NCBI GenBank assembly: GCA_002698785.1
Contig: PAAG01000046.1
Span: forward strand, 1-64,000
Source: Verrucomicrobiales bacterium
GTDB lineage: Bacteria; Verrucomicrobiota; Verrucomicrobiia; Verrucomicrobiales; DEV007
DNA length: 64,000 nucleotides
Reading direction: 5' to 3'
Position numbers and translations under genes: made by a program. Shown one piece after another: positions 41,723-51,000 of this stretch (position 1 is the stretch's first letter; the number at the start of each line of letters is the position of its first letter). The notes beneath the pieces are model-generated. The model did no database searches. It worked only from the letters and a program-made list of their open reading frames with translations, and had not been told where the DNA came from.

Positions 41723-44449
41723 ATGCTAACCACCGTCAACAACGTCGACACTGAGCGATCGCTCAAAATGACCCTGGATGGTGAGGAGGTCTCTTTCTCC
41801 GATGGTGAGACCATCTACGAGGTTGCAACGCGCGCTCGGCGCGAGATTCCCACTCTTTGCTACGACGACCGTCTCGAAGCTTTCGGGGCCTGTCGACTCT
41901 GTGTAGTTGAAGTTGAAGGGATCCGAAATCCAGTAGCCTCCTGCACTACCAAAGCCAACGACGGCATGGTGGTGAAGACGAGGACAGAAGCTATCGAGAA
42001 GCACCGCAAGACTCTCCTCGAACTGGTTGCGTCAGAGAACCGAAATCTCGACGTCAATCCCCTGAGCGGATACGCGTCGCAGGAGCTCACCAAGCTCGTC
42101 GACATTTACGGAGCTCGCACGGGCCGTTTCCAGGGCAAAAAATCCGGAACGACAAACACAAACGACAAGAACCCTTTCATCCTCCGGGATTACGACAACT
42201 GCATTTCCTGCTATCGCTGCGTTCGTGTCTGCGCTGAGCAGGAAGGAGATTACGCGATCAACGTGATGAATCGCGGTTTTCACACTCAGATCATCGCTGA
42301 GTTTAACAACGACCTGCGTGACTCGCAGTGCACATTCTGCGGACAGTGCGTCCAGACTTGCCCGACCGGAGCTCTTGGCGACAAGAAAGCCCTCCGCGAC
42401 GCCGAAACCGAAGGTGAGATCAAGAAAACCCGAAGCATCTGCCCGTACTGCGGCGTCGGTTGCAGCGTAGATCTCCTTAGCAAAGGCGACAAGATCGTTG
42501 GGGTCCTGCCAGCCATGGATGGTCCTGCCAACGAAGGCGCCCTCTGTGTGAAAGGCCAATTCGCTTTCGACTTTATCCAGAATGCCGATCGACTGAAGAA
42601 GCCCCTCGTCCGTCGTGACGATGGTGAACTTCACGAAGCGGATTGGGACGAGGCGCTGGAAATCGCAGCCCAGGGATTTCTCAGAGCTAAAAAGCGATAC
42701 GGACGACATAGTATCTACGGGGTTGCCTCCGGGCGAGCGCCCCACGAAGCCGCCTATTCGATGCAGAAATTCATCAGGGCGAGCTTCGGGACCAATTACA
42801 TAGATAATTGTTCGCGAGCGTGACACGCTCCCACAGTTGCCGGTCTGGCAGCTACTATAGGTCGAGGCGCAATGAGTAATCCCCTTCGGGATATGGAGAA
42901 GCCTGATGTGATTTTCGCCATCGGAACGAACATGACTGAGTGTCATCCCGTTGCCGCCACGCGTCTCAAGAAGGCTCTCACCTCAGGAGCAACGATGGTC
43001 GTTGCCGACCCTCGCAAGACTCGCCTTGCGAAGATGGCGCACCTCCACCTGCCGATTCGAGTGGGTTCGGACGTCGCTCTTCTACTAGCGATGGCTCATG
43101 TCATCCAGCGCGAGGGCATGATCGATGATTCCTTTATCGCCCACCGAACCACTGGCGGACCAGAGTTTCTCGAACACATCAAGCAGTTCACTCCCGAATG
43201 GGCGTCCGAAATCTGTGAAGTTCCAGCCGAAGACATCGAACAGGCCGGACTCATCTATGGTCGTGGAAATCCTTCCGCCATTTACTACACACTCGGGATC
43301 ACTGAGCATATCTGTGGCGTCGACAACGTGCAGTCCCTCTGCAACCTCGCTTTGATGACAGGCAATCTCGGCGTTGAGGGCGGCGGCATCAATCCGATGC
43401 GCGGCCAGAACAATATCCAGGGCGCGGGAGATTGCGGAGCCGTGCCGGCGAACTTCCCTGGATTTCAGCCCTGTGGCGATCCGGAGTTCGCGAAGAAATT
43501 CTCCGAAGCCTACCAGACCGAGATCGACGCCGAGAAAGGCATCACAAAAGTCACCGCACTCAATACCTGTGGGAACGGAATCCACGCCATGCTCATCGAT
43601 GGCGAAAACACCGTCGTCAGCGATCCTGATAAGAACCACTGCGAGCACGCCCTCAAGAGCCTGGATCACTTGGTAGTCATCGACATTTTCCTAACCGAAA
43701 CTGCTGAGCTTGCCGACGTTGTCTTTCCCGCAACTGCGTGGGGAGAAACCGACGGGGTCCAGACAAATACTGAGCGCCGCGTTCAGCGGCTTCGGCAGGC
43801 CGTTCCTCCGGTTGGCGAAGCAAAGCCCGACTGGTGGATCGTCAGTGAGATTGCCAAACGGATGGGCACCCCGGGATTTGAATACGAGTCCGCTAAAGAA
43901 GTATTCAACGAACTCTGCAGTCTCAGCCCCATCTATGCTGGGCTGGATTGGGATCGAATCGAAAACGGCGAATACCAGTGGCCTGTTCCCGAAGAGGGCC
44001 ATCCCGGCACACCTCGTTTACACGAGAAAGAATTCAAAAACGGACGTGGCGTCTTCAAAGTCATCGGCTATCGGGATCCCGCCGAGGTTATCAGCGAGGA
44101 CTTTCCCCTTTGGCTCACCACAGGACGCCGACTGCAGGCCTACCACACCCGCACTCAGACGGGTCGAAGCGCAGGGATCGAATATCTACTGCCAAACGAG
44201 ACCCTCGAGGTCCATCCAGATGACGCGGCCACCTTGGGCCTGGCGCATGGAGGATTGGCAAAACTGTCCAGCGCCCGCGGAACGATAGAGATTCCCGTGA
44301 AAGTGACCGACATGTCCCCGAAAGGAACCGTCTTCACCTCCTTTTCCTTTGCCAACGTTCCGGTGAATGTCCTCACCGGTTCCGGCTACGACCCTGTCAC
44401 TGAGACGGCCGAGTTGAAGGTCTGTCCGGTGAAGGTGGAACCTGTGTAG
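41723..44449 (+). CDS. fdhA: Formate dehydrogenase alpha subunit, selenoprotein (Sec at in-frame UGA)
   Basis: A 908-residue protein if the TGA at 42821-42823 is read as selenocysteine (residue 367). The frame before it (366 codons) and the frame after it are the same. N-terminal [2Fe-2S] ferredoxin-type region: CYDDRLEAFGACRLC (about 47-61) and SCTTKANDG. [4Fe-4S] sites CISCYRCVRVC and CTFCGQCVQTC, then the molybdopterin-domain cluster CPYCGVGC. The active-site stretch reads NCSRA-U-HAPTVAGL, and U-H is where formate dehydrogenase H has Sec140-His141. The family oxidises formate to CO2. The length and N-terminal Fe-S domains fit the NAD-linked FdsA/cytoplasmic type. The gene stands divergent from the YdeP-like gene. 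Without read-through it would look like two broken ORFs (41723-42823 and 42872-44449). Confidence 0.93.
42821..42862 (+). promoter_or_regulatory. Bacterial SECIS-like hairpin at the Sec codon
   Basis: Directly downstream of the UGA the mRNA can fold AGTTGCC (42835-42841) against GGCAGCT (42847-42853), a 7-bp stem with one T-G wobble, closing a loop GGTCT. The GGTC starts 18 nt after the UGA. In E. coli fdhF a hairpin with a GGUC apical loop at the same distance recruits SelB; I compare from memory. Confidence 0.8.
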
Positions 44450-44642
44450 ACCTGGCTCCACTTATTGCTTCTGGAGCGCTTTTGATTGTCCTCGCATCAA
44501 GTCGCGCCCGACGACGAATGCGCTCTTCGATCCACCTTCTCAGATCCTGGTCCGTTCCACAGGCCAGATTGAGAAATGGCGTAATTTCATTCGGTTTGCA
44601 ATCTAGCGCCTCGGCAAGAATAACATCTTTTTCTGAATTCAT
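44397..44642 (-). CDS. Small hypothetical protein, convergent with fdhA
   Basis: 81 residues from the ATG at 44642, chosen because AGAGGAAAA sits just upstream of it on the minus strand. Sequence: MNSEKDVILAEALDCKPNEI at the start, ACGTDQDLRRWIEERIRRRAR in the middle, and a Pro/Ser-rich tail. It is helical and basic with two cysteines, and resembles no family that I know. Its last 53 bases are antisense to the end of fdhA. It could be a small FDH-linked protein or a spurious frame; the start signal and composition make it worth keeping. Confidence 0.35.
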   Translation of the reverse strand: MNSEKDVILAEALDCKPNEITPFLNLACGTDQDLRRWIEERIRRRARLDARTIKSAPEAISGARSTQVPPSPDRPSTRPSQ

Positions 44643-44740
44643 TTTGTTTTCCTCTCCCACTCATATAATTACCGGATTCTATCAAAAAAGGTTACACGGA
44701 GATTACAATTCTTTCATTTTTTATGCGTCCCTCGGGGCAG

Positions 44741-45478
44741 CTACCTCCGTGACACCCATTTAACCGCTTGAAGAACTTGGCTTTCGAGCCCCTCGGTCTT
44801 CTCGGGATGCGGGCTAAAACAGAAGACTCTGCCTTTCCCAAATTCAGCCCGGGCAATCGCCGTAGTTCCCGGCATTACCCCGTCGGGCGCTCCCTTCTCC
44901 GCAATCTCTGTTTTGTAGATTGCCAGGCTCTCGTAGTCGGGCACATCCTCATTGTCCCACTCCCGCCGGGCAAGAAGCGGTCCCTGGAAATACAGAATGG
45001 CCACCTCGTCACTCTTCTCCTCAAATAGCTCTTTTCCAGCTTCCGACAACTGAATGACAACTTCTCCATTCCCACGGTTCCAGTGCCGCCGATCAAGAAC
45101 CTTTGCGTCAATCAATGCTAGAGACCAGTCGTAGTCGTTGGTTGCAAGATACGCTCCGGCACAAATTCCCAGATAGCCTCCTCCTCTTTGGACAAATTCC
45201 CGCACCGCTTCCCGCCCCTCTTTTCCAAGCGATTTCCCCTGCTTACTACCGCTCCCTCCCGGGTGCACCAGTACATCGAGTTCCTTCAAGATACCCTGTC
45301 GAATCTCTTCGGCACTCACTTCTCGAATTTCCATCTCCCCCGCTATCACACGCGATACATCCTCCCTACTGGGGCCGGTTCCCTCTCCCACATACAGTCC
45401 TACTCGGGCAGGGAGAGGTTCGTCCGCAAATCCGAATCCCACGATAAGGACCACAAAGCACAAGTATCGAACATTCAT
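44741..45478 (-). CDS. Secreted BPL-N / class I glutamine amidotransferase-like protein
   Basis: 245 residues with a signal peptide (VRYLCFVVLIVGFGFADE). The fold is class I amidotransferase-like: ELDVLVHPGGSGSKQGK, then a nucleophile-elbow GGGYLGICAGAYLAT (about 107-121) with Cys in the usual position, and a late FCFSPHPEKTEG with a candidate His. It matches the biotin-protein-ligase N-terminal (BPL-N) group seen in PVC secreted proteins. Substrate unknown; periplasmic. The gene upstream is the 46-residue membrane peptide. Confidence 0.8.
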   Translation of the reverse strand: MNVRYLCFVVLIVGFGFADEPLPARVGLYVGEGTGPSREDVSRVIAGEMEIREVSAEEIRQGILKELDVLVHPGGSGSKQGKSLGKEGREAVREFVQRGGGYLGICAGAYLATNDYDWSLALIDAKVLDRRHWNRGNGEVVIQLSEAGKELFEEKSDEVAILYFQGPLLARREWDNEDVPDYESLAIYKTEIAEKGAPDGVMPGTTAIARAEFGKGRVFCFSPHPEKTEGLESQVLQAVKWVSRR

Positions 45479-45569
45479 AGAAACTCGGTATTTATTCCTC
45501 GAAAGACGACATCATCCCAACTTTTTGGATTGAAAGCGATCCCTTATTCCGAATGTCTAGCACCCGAAA

Positions 45570-45710
45570 CTATTCTTCTTCGTCCTCTTTTAGTCCCTTC
45601 AGCAATTTTCCGATATCCCGCGCGCCAAGAACAGTAACGAGCACACTCATTATCGCAAAAGCCGCCACGACACCAACGAGCACGATTCTCCAGAACAGTT
45701 CCCACGTCAT
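45570..45710 (-). CDS. 46-residue membrane peptide coupled to the symporter
   Basis: A short gene whose ATG overlaps the symporter stop in an ATGA arrangement, so it is translated with it. Sequence: one membrane helix (WRIVLVGVVAAFAIMSVLVT) then a charged tail (GARDIGKLLKGLKEDEEE). Small single-pass companions are known next to several solute:sodium symporters; this one may be such a subunit. It is followed by a 92-bp gap before the BPL-N gene. Confidence 0.7.
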   Translation of the reverse strand: MTWELFWRIVLVGVVAAFAIMSVLVTVLGARDIGKLLKGLKEDEEE

Positions 45711-47311
45711 GCTTTGACCTCCTTCGGCTTATCTGGTCGAATTAAGGATCCCAGCACGGTCAGCACTATCGCAATCCCTACTGTGATCAGCCCAATCTGA
45801 GGGCTGGAGAGAATCTCGATCCACTCCCCTTGCTCATCCTGGTATTTTAATCCGACAGCCTTCTGAATCGGCTCCAGGCCAAAGAGCATCAACAGCCCTG
45901 AACACAACCCCAGCAGAGCGCCAAGAGAACTGGTTCGTTTCCAGTAAACACCTAACATCAGGACAACGAAGGCCCCGGTGAAATAGATCCCACCGGTAAC
46001 AGCCATGTAGTCCCAGATGTCTTCCCGCCCCTGATAGAAGACGCTCCAGTAAAGAACATATCCTCCCATTAGAACGATGCAGAACCGGGTCAACCGCACG
46101 CGGGCTTTGGTTGAAAATTCCTTTTTCCGCAAAGGTGCAACTATGTCCTGCGTGATGACCGAACTCCACGTCAGGAAATAGGAATCGTGGGTCGACATAA
46201 ATGCTGCGATCATCCCTGCCGTCACTATGCCCAGAAGAACGGGCGGCAAAATCCGCGCCATAACCATGGGCATCGCATACAGGTTACTCAGCGGCTCGAC
46301 ACTCTCATCAACAGGAAAGAACAACAGCTTCATATCCTGGCCGATGGGATGAAAATGGATAAAGACCAGCGCGCAGATCCCCCAGAAATAGGGAAAGAGA
46401 AATCGGACCGCAAAGGAGATTGATGACCAGCAATATTGCTTTCGCACCGCCTTTTCACTCTCCATCGTGAGAGCACGAGATACCGCCGTCGGCCAGACAG
46501 CGCTTCCGATCAGCCCGGCAGTAATGATCATCCAGAAAACGTAGGACCAACCGAATCCACCTTCCGCTATTGTTGGATCGAATCCTGACTCACCAAGCAC
46601 CTGGCGAGTACCATCAAAGATCTTTGACCAGCCAAGTTTCCAAACTGCCAATCCCGTGCCGATCAACAATCCAAAAGACAAGACAACAAATTGAACATAG
46701 TCCGTCAGGATCACCGAGATCATCCCGCCCAAAGTTGTGTAGATCAAAACAAGGACAAGCAGCCCGACCATCACCCACTTCAGCGCTTCCCCGTCACTCG
46801 CAATACCGGTCACCCCAACGATGAACATGGAGCCAACTTTCAGAAATAGCCCCATATTCAAGACACCTGCAAACACCAGGAGTATGCCGCCCAGAACACG
46901 AATCGGTTTGTTGAATCGCGTCTCGTAGTATTCAGGAATCGTGAGGACTTTCATCCTCCGTAACGGCCCCACGATAAATCCTGTCAGCCCTACAAACAGG
47001 GTTGCTACCCCGGCAATCACTGCAATGTGAAACGCTGCGAACCCTCCGGTGAATCCTTTTTGCGCCGAATACATCACGGTAACGAGCCCGAGCTCCGTTC
47101 CCGTCATTGTTGCTACTCCGAGCCACGGTCCGATCTTTCTCCCTGCTCCGATGTAGTTCTCCATGGAGCCCGCATATCGCTTTACCATCAGGCCGATACA
47201 GAGCGAGAGGAGCAGGTAAACCACTACGATCACCGCATCGACCTTACCGAAATTGGTTCGCTCAAACGCTTTCTGGGTCAGTTCCTCCGGACTTAGCACG
47301 CCGGTAATCAC
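45707..47311 (-). CDS. Sodium:solute symporter family transporter
   Basis: 534 residues with about 13 membrane segments. SSS (SLC5-like) features: the first helices VDAVIVVVYLLLSLCIGLMV, the broken TM1-type motif AGSMENYIGAGRKIGPWLGV, LGGMISVILTDYVQFVVLSF, and MIAAFMSTHDSYFLTWSSVI around the sodium-binding helix 8. Substrate could be a sugar, amino acid or carboxylate; SSS proteins with this size in PVC bacteria are often sugar importers. It starts 124 bp from the divergent sigma factor gene. Confidence 0.93.
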   Translation of the reverse strand: MITGVLSPEELTQKAFERTNFGKVDAVIVVVYLLLSLCIGLMVKRYAGSMENYIGAGRKIGPWLGVATMTGTELGLVTVMYSAQKGFTGGFAAFHIAVIAGVATLFVGLTGFIVGPLRRMKVLTIPEYYETRFNKPIRVLGGILLVFAGVLNMGLFLKVGSMFIVGVTGIASDGEALKWVMVGLLVLVLIYTTLGGMISVILTDYVQFVVLSFGLLIGTGLAVWKLGWSKIFDGTRQVLGESGFDPTIAEGGFGWSYVFWMIITAGLIGSAVWPTAVSRALTMESEKAVRKQYCWSSISFAVRFLFPYFWGICALVFIHFHPIGQDMKLLFFPVDESVEPLSNLYAMPMVMARILPPVLLGIVTAGMIAAFMSTHDSYFLTWSSVITQDIVAPLRKKEFSTKARVRLTRFCIVLMGGYVLYWSVFYQGREDIWDYMAVTGGIYFTGAFVVLMLGVYWKRTSSLGALLGLCSGLLMLFGLEPIQKAVGLKYQDEQGEWIEILSSPQIGLITVGIAIVLTVLGSLIRPDKPKEVKA

Positions 47312-47434
47312 AGCAAATCACGGGCCGCATGGCAATACCGGGAAAGTCCTGAAGAAGTATTCAGAAAAATATTTCTACATTTTCTAAGAATCAGAATCGT
47401 CAGGTGTCGATTCCCTATGAGAGGATGATAATCA

Positions 47435-48013
47435 GTGAATCGCCCCGGACAAACAACCCCCGAGCCCACGGTAAAAGCGATGCCCGCCCCCGCACGACCT
47501 GAAACGGCGGAAGCGAAGCCATCGCTCCGGGAAGTATTCGACGCAGAGGAAAGCCCTCTGCTGCGATACGCCTTTTCGCTGGTCGGGAAACGGGCAGTAG
47601 CGGAAGACCTCGTCCAGGAGGTGTTTCTACAACTCCACAACCACTGGGACTCCGTCGAGAATCCCCGGGCATGGCTCTACCGCAGCGTCCGCAACCGAGC
47701 ATACAACCACCACCGCGACCACAAGAAGGAAATCCTCACAAACAACCACGAATCACACGACAACGATTCTCCCGACACACCGACAGCCCTGCTTCACCGT
47801 ATGGAAGCTGCCGGCTTTCTGCGCCTCCTTCTCGCAGAACTGGAAGAAGCCGACCGCCAACTCATTCAATTGAAATACTTCGAAGATCTCAAGTACCGCG
47901 AAATCAGCGAACGAACCGGACTCAGCATCGGAAACGTGGGATACCGCTTGCATCACCTGCTCAAGCAACTTGCTGAGAAGTTGCGCCAACTCGGAATCGA
48001 TGAAGCGCCATGA
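47435..48013 (+). CDS. ECF-like sigma-70 family RNA polymerase sigma factor
   Basis: 192 residues from a GTG at 47435; GAGAGGATG 11 bp upstream may be the ribosome-binding site. The ATG at 47480 is a possible shorter start. Sigma region 2 is ESPLLRYAFSLVGKRAVAED with LVQEVFLQLHNHW and ENPRAWLYRSVRNRAYNHHR; region 4 is LIQLKYFEDLKYREISERTG and LSIGNVGYRLHHLLKQLAEK, the helix-turn-helix. It resembles the RpoE-like group. It overlaps the next gene by 4 bp, so the sigma factor and its putative anti-sigma protein are coupled. Confidence 0.92.
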   Translation: MNRPGQTTPEPTVKAMPAPARPETAEAKPSLREVFDAEESPLLRYAFSLVGKRAVAEDLVQEVFLQLHNHWDSVENPRAWLYRSVRNRAYNHHRDHKKEILTNNHESHDNDSPDTPTALLHRMEAAGFLRLLLAELEEADRQLIQLKYFEDLKYREISERTGLSIGNVGYRLHHLLKQLAEKLRQLGIDEAP

Positions 48014-51000
48014 AAGACGAACCTCTCCACCCCTATATTGAACCAGAACTGGAAGCCCGCATCGTGGCCCTCGTGCTCGGTGAAGCCTCCGACTTTGAAC
48101 GCGAAGAACTGGAACGCGTGTTCGAAGAGCAGCCCGAGCTCAGACTATTCCACGACCGCATCGAGTCGGCAGATGAGCTATTGAGAGGAATTGCGACCGA
48201 GAGTTCCGACGATTCAGTTTGGAAGTTATCCAAGGAACATCGCACAACAGTCCTCGATACGATCGATCCCAACAGGAAGCCTAAGATTGCCGTTGAAGAG
48301 ATCGACCGGAGCAAAATCCGAAGAGCGAAGTTCCGTTTGGTTCGTAGCGTCGTTACCTCCATCGCAGTTGCCGTAGTAGCCATGCTTCTGGTTGTGGGTG
48401 CCGCAGTCTTCACAGTTAGAGAAGCGAAACGGCCGATGTCAGCAGAGTTATCAGAAAGCATCGTCACTTACTCAGCTTCAGCCGACCGGGAAGAGATGAT
48501 TGAATCTGAGACCCTGTCACGACCTTACGTCCGGCAAACAGTCGACAACTTCGCTGCGATTGATTCTCCGAGCAGCTCAACTGCTACCGATTTCGACACG
48601 CTCGCTTATTCTTATAGCGAAGAACCGTCACCCGAGTCGATTCCGAAGAAGAAATCAGCAGTGAAAGAGCCTTCATTTGCCCCGGTGCAAACGGGCCACG
48701 GAGGAATTCCAGCTGACTCGTTTGACGGGAACAATGGAAGGTTTCATGTAGGTGCCTCCGCGTCCTTTGGAGACGTTGATTCTAAACCAACCCCCGTTCA
48801 GGAAAGCGACCGAACTGAAACCGGCAAAGACAGCCAGACCTGGGTAAATCTTCCCTCGGAAGGAAACTCCAACTCAATTGCTCTCTCGGCGGCCGGTCCT
48901 TCCGGAACGATTGCTCTTGGATCGGTTCAAATTGATGAGAATGCGAGAACCAGGGATCAAGTTGTTCGTCGTGAGCTGCCACTCAAATCCGAGGAAGAAT
49001 TATCCTTCCCCGATTCACCTTCCCTAGCCGACGCTTCAAGTGCAACAGACGAGAGTTTAGTATTCACACGAGAGTATATTGGTGGGGCAAAAGACCTACG
49101 AGGTTTCGACTACCAAGAAGGAAGTCCAAACGACTCGTTGAGTTCTGGGCGAGGCAGTTCGCTTGGCGTAGTTCCCGATGTAGAAGATAAGGTCCCGTTT
49201 CTTGGGGATCTTCCTCAGGTCGGACGACTCTTCTCCAAGACTGACGATTTATCTCGAACGATCGTTGATGCCAGTGGAGGAGAAGGAGGAAATGTTCGCA
49301 TCGGCGGAAACTTCCCAGGCCAGAATAGAGCTTCAGACGGCACAGTCGCATTAGGAGCAGGTGGCGATATCTCGGTAGAATCGAAGAACGGCAGGAAAAT
49401 CTCTATCTCCCCATCTGATGACAATGAGATGGGAGTGCCAAACAACAGCGGAGATATACAGGCCCAGTTGTCTGAAATACGAACAGTTATTGAGAACGAC
49501 GAAAATGAGTCACGCTTGGTAAAACAAGAAGCTTCGCGTTCAAACGAAAAAGAGAATAGTGGCCCACGAGGCAATAATTCCAGCGATCCCGCCCTACCCA
49601 GCCTGGCAAAAAACTACGTTATCCGCCTTCAGGAGCGAGTGAAGAAAGCTGACGAAGCCGCTCTGCGAGGTTCGCAACTCATGGCGGATGGGGACTACCA
49701 GGGTGCGATCGACCAGTATCGCGCTTCGATGGACTTGCTGCCCGATGCACCCGTTACGAATCCTCGTCGTCAGGCTTACACAAAGCAATTCTCCCGTGCA
49801 GGTGTGTTGGAAGCAAGAGGCCATGCCGAAGAAGGGAGATATCCGGAAGCGATCGCGCAAATCGAAGAGATCCTCCAACCCAGCGTTGATCCACAGAATA
49901 TCGACGCAAAGAGGTTAATCGAGCAACTGAACGATCCTGATTATCATTCTCCAGCGCTCACCCCAGAACAACTGGAGCGAGTGCGTCGATTGAAGGTGGC
50001 AAATAAAACAGCTCAAAAATACACCGAACTCGGTGACTTGGAGCGTGCCGGCCGAGAATATCACAAAGCTCTGAATAGCGCTCCCTACAACCTCGCCGCT
50101 CGTCGTGGATTAAAGGAAACGGAAGAGCATCGAATGCACTATTACGATACAGCCTACGATCACACTCGGGCGAAGATGCTTCGAGAAGTAGCCGCCGGTT
50201 GGGAGTCACCTGTCGTCATCCCCTCAGGTGCAATTCCCCAGCCAGATGTCGAAGCGAAATTAAAATCTATCATTTTACCAAGCTTGGAGTTTCAAGAAAC
50301 CCCGTTGGAAGATGCTCTAAGTTTCCTCCAACAGAGAAGCGTTGAACTGGATCCAGATCCAGATGTTGCCGCTAAAGGTGTCAATCTCGTTGTCGATGTC
50401 GGAGAAAACTATGAGGAGATCGCAGAAACTCCCATAACTCTTCGCCTAACTAATGTTCCGTTAGCCGAGGCGCTACGTTACACAACTGCTCTTGCCCGAT
50501 TGGAGTACGACACCGAATCGCATGCCGTCGTCATCGTCCCACATGGCACCAAAGAGGAGACAAAAAAGAAGAAACCGGTCAAGGCTGATAGGCCGAAAAC
50601 CGCTTTGCCACGGCGCAATCGTCGCCCCGCAAAGGCTCCCGCTGGACTCTATGAAACGAAAACCGAAGACGAGCCCTTTTCCACCTTCTCTCTCCACGTT
50701 AGCGACGTTTCGTTTAAGCTCGCCCAAGCGGCTTTGGCGAAAGGTGAATGGCCTGACAAGAACACCGTTCGAATCGAAGAGTTTGTGAATGCCTTCGACT
50801 ACGGTGATCCCAAGCCGACGATGGAAGAGAAGGTCGCTTGTCAGATGGAGCAGGCGGCTCATCCATTTCTCCAGCAGCGGAATATCCTCCGCGTCTCCAT
50901 GCGAACAGCGGCGCAGGGGCGCAATGCTTCGACGCCTCTTCGTCTCACGTTCCTACTCGACAACTCGGGATCGATGGAGCGCTCTGACCGGCAGGAAACA

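Noticed and set aside
42821-42871. Stop codon and gap splitting the formate dehydrogenase into two genes or a pseudogene
   Set aside because: Both parts share one frame, the intervening codons read as conserved active-site sequence, and a SECIS-like hairpin follows; selenocysteine is the better explanation.
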